Shown piece by piece: positions 5,239-5,990 of a DNA stretch of 5,990 bases (its first letter is position 1; each line of letters opens with the position of its first letter). This DNA comes from Pseudomonadota bacterium (GTDB lineage Bacteria; Pseudomonadota; Gammaproteobacteria; Burkholderiales; Burkholderiaceae_C): NCBI GenBank assembly GCA_023436025.1, contig JAEZKX010000374.1:1-5990 (forward strand). Reading direction: 5' to 3'. The position numbers and the translations under genes were made by a program. The notes under the pieces are model-generated. The model did no database searches. It had not been told where the DNA came from and was given only the letters and a program-made list of their open reading frames with translations.

Positions 5239-5990
5239 GCGGCGCGCCCTCGCTGTTTCGACACCTGCTGGCGTGGACGCTGGGCGCGCTCGCCCTGGTG
5301 CTGGCCACCTACATCGTGGTGGGCTACCGCACCGGCCTGCACGAAGCCGACGAACTGACTGACGGCCACCTGGCCAGCGTGGCGGCGTTGCTGCTGTCGC
5401 AGCGTTCGGTGCAATTCAAGCCGGCGCCTGGCGCGGCGGAGATCGGCGGCCTGCCCGAGCTGAAGGCGCACGACTACCAGCAGTCGCTAAGCATCGTCGT
5501 GTGGGACCACGACGGGCAGGTGCTGGCCCGCAGCGGCAGCGCGCCGCTGCCGGCTTTCGACCCGGACGAGGGCTTCCAGACGGCGCAGCTCGGCAACCCG
5601 CCGCAGCGCTGGCGCGTGTTCAGCCGCTGGGACGCGCCCGACCACGGGCGCAAGGTGATGGTCATGCTGAGCATGGCCGAACGCGATGAACTGGCCGAGG
5701 ACATCGCCGGCCTGGTCGCCGAACCCGGCCTGTGGCTGCTGCCGGTGGTGGCGCTGGTGCTGACGCTGGCCATCCGCCGCGGGCTGCGGCCGCTGCGCGA
5801 CTTCCGGCGCGATGTCGACGCCCTCGACATCCAGCGCGATACCGCGATCCGCACGCCGCGCCACCGCGAGCTGCGGGCGGTGGCGGCCGCCATCGACCAC
5901 CTGATCGCCCGCTACAACGAGGCCCTGGCGCGCGAACGCGAGCTGGCCAGCGAGGTGGCGCACGAGCTGCGCACCCCGCTGGCCTCGCTG
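5235..5990 (+). CDS. Sensor histidine kinase, QseC/PmrB-like (partial, cut by window edge)
   Basis: The first 252 residues of the partner kinase; the frame is open to the window end. The ATG overlaps the regulator stop as ATGA, indicating coupled translation. Layout: cytoplasmic N-terminus (1-10), TM1 (about 11-30), a periplasmic domain of about 130 residues (31-163), TM2 (about 164-180), a HAMP-like linker with RRGLRPLRDF (181-190), then the dimerisation helix with ASEVAHELRTPLASL (238-252), where H243 is the phosphoacceptor. The ATP-binding domain lies beyond 5990. The periplasmic part starts with HEADELTDGHLASVAALLL (36-54) and contains VVWDHDGQVL and RWRVFS, matching the 2CSK_N-type sensor of QseC-like kinases rather than the short loop of enterobacterial PmrB. 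ExxE patterns occur at 37-40 (EADE) and 149-152 (ERDE); in PmrB such a motif binds ferric iron, but here the first lies in a segment conserved in the family anyway. The signal is therefore unknown. The role is to phosphorylate the regulator at D51. Confidence 0.92.
   Translation, partial: MSGAPSLFRHLLAWTLGALALVLATYIVVGYRTGLHEADELTDGHLASVAALLLSQRSVQFKPAPGAAEIGGLPELKAHDYQQSLSIVVWDHDGQVLARSGSAPLPAFDPDEGFQTAQLGNPPQRWRVFSRWDAPDHGRKVMVMLSMAERDELAEDIAGLVAEPGLWLLPVVALVLTLAIRRGLRPLRDFRRDVDALDIQRDTAIRTPRHRELRAVAAAIDHLIARYNEALARERELASEVAHELRTPLASL

Overview
The window comes from a chromosome-like, very GC-rich Gram-negative proteobacterium (roughly 70% G+C by eye, with codon third positions almost all G or C). 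The lipid A-modifying phosphoethanolamine transferase, the lipoprotein signal and the QseC-like sensor kinase all require an outer membrane. Protein style fits Burkholderiales (Comamonadaceae-like) or Xanthomonadaceae; the sequence alone does not let me choose.

Layout from left to right: (1) 1-140 is upstream sequence with a candidate promoter. (2) 141-815 (+) encodes a small secreted lipoprotein with a DUF1554/lectin-like appearance. (3) 867-2057 (+) encodes an M20 metallo-amidohydrolase of the hippurate hydrolase/N-acyl amino acid deacylase type. (4) 2058-2153 is a convergent spacer holding a hairpin and a run of 9-bp tandem repeats. (5) 2154-4489 (-) is a two-gene operon: a PAP2-family membrane phosphatase, then eptA, a lipid A phosphoethanolamine transferase, joined by a 4-base stop/start overlap. 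(6) 4490-4551 is a very short divergent control region. (7) 4552-5238 (+) encodes an OmpR-class response regulator of the PmrA/QseB type, followed with another 4-base overlap by (8) a QseC/PmrB-type sensor histidine kinase that runs off the right edge just after its phosphoacceptor histidine.

The main system is a compact, self-contained envelope-modification locus. The divergent control region holds a perfect CTTAAG-N5-CTTAAG direct repeat, the form known as the PmrA box in enterobacteria. CTTAAG is its own reverse complement, so the site reads identically on both strands and could serve pap2-eptA on one side and the regulator-kinase pair on the other. The inferred circuit is: the kinase senses an envelope signal, the regulator binds the box, and EptA adds phosphoethanolamine to lipid A, lowering surface negative charge (the known route to cationic peptide and polymyxin tolerance). 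The PAP2 protein would handle a phosphorylated lipid in the same pathway. The individual families are known; the worthwhile details are the tight two-way box, a possible leaderless regulator transcript and the non-canonical PAP2 motifs.
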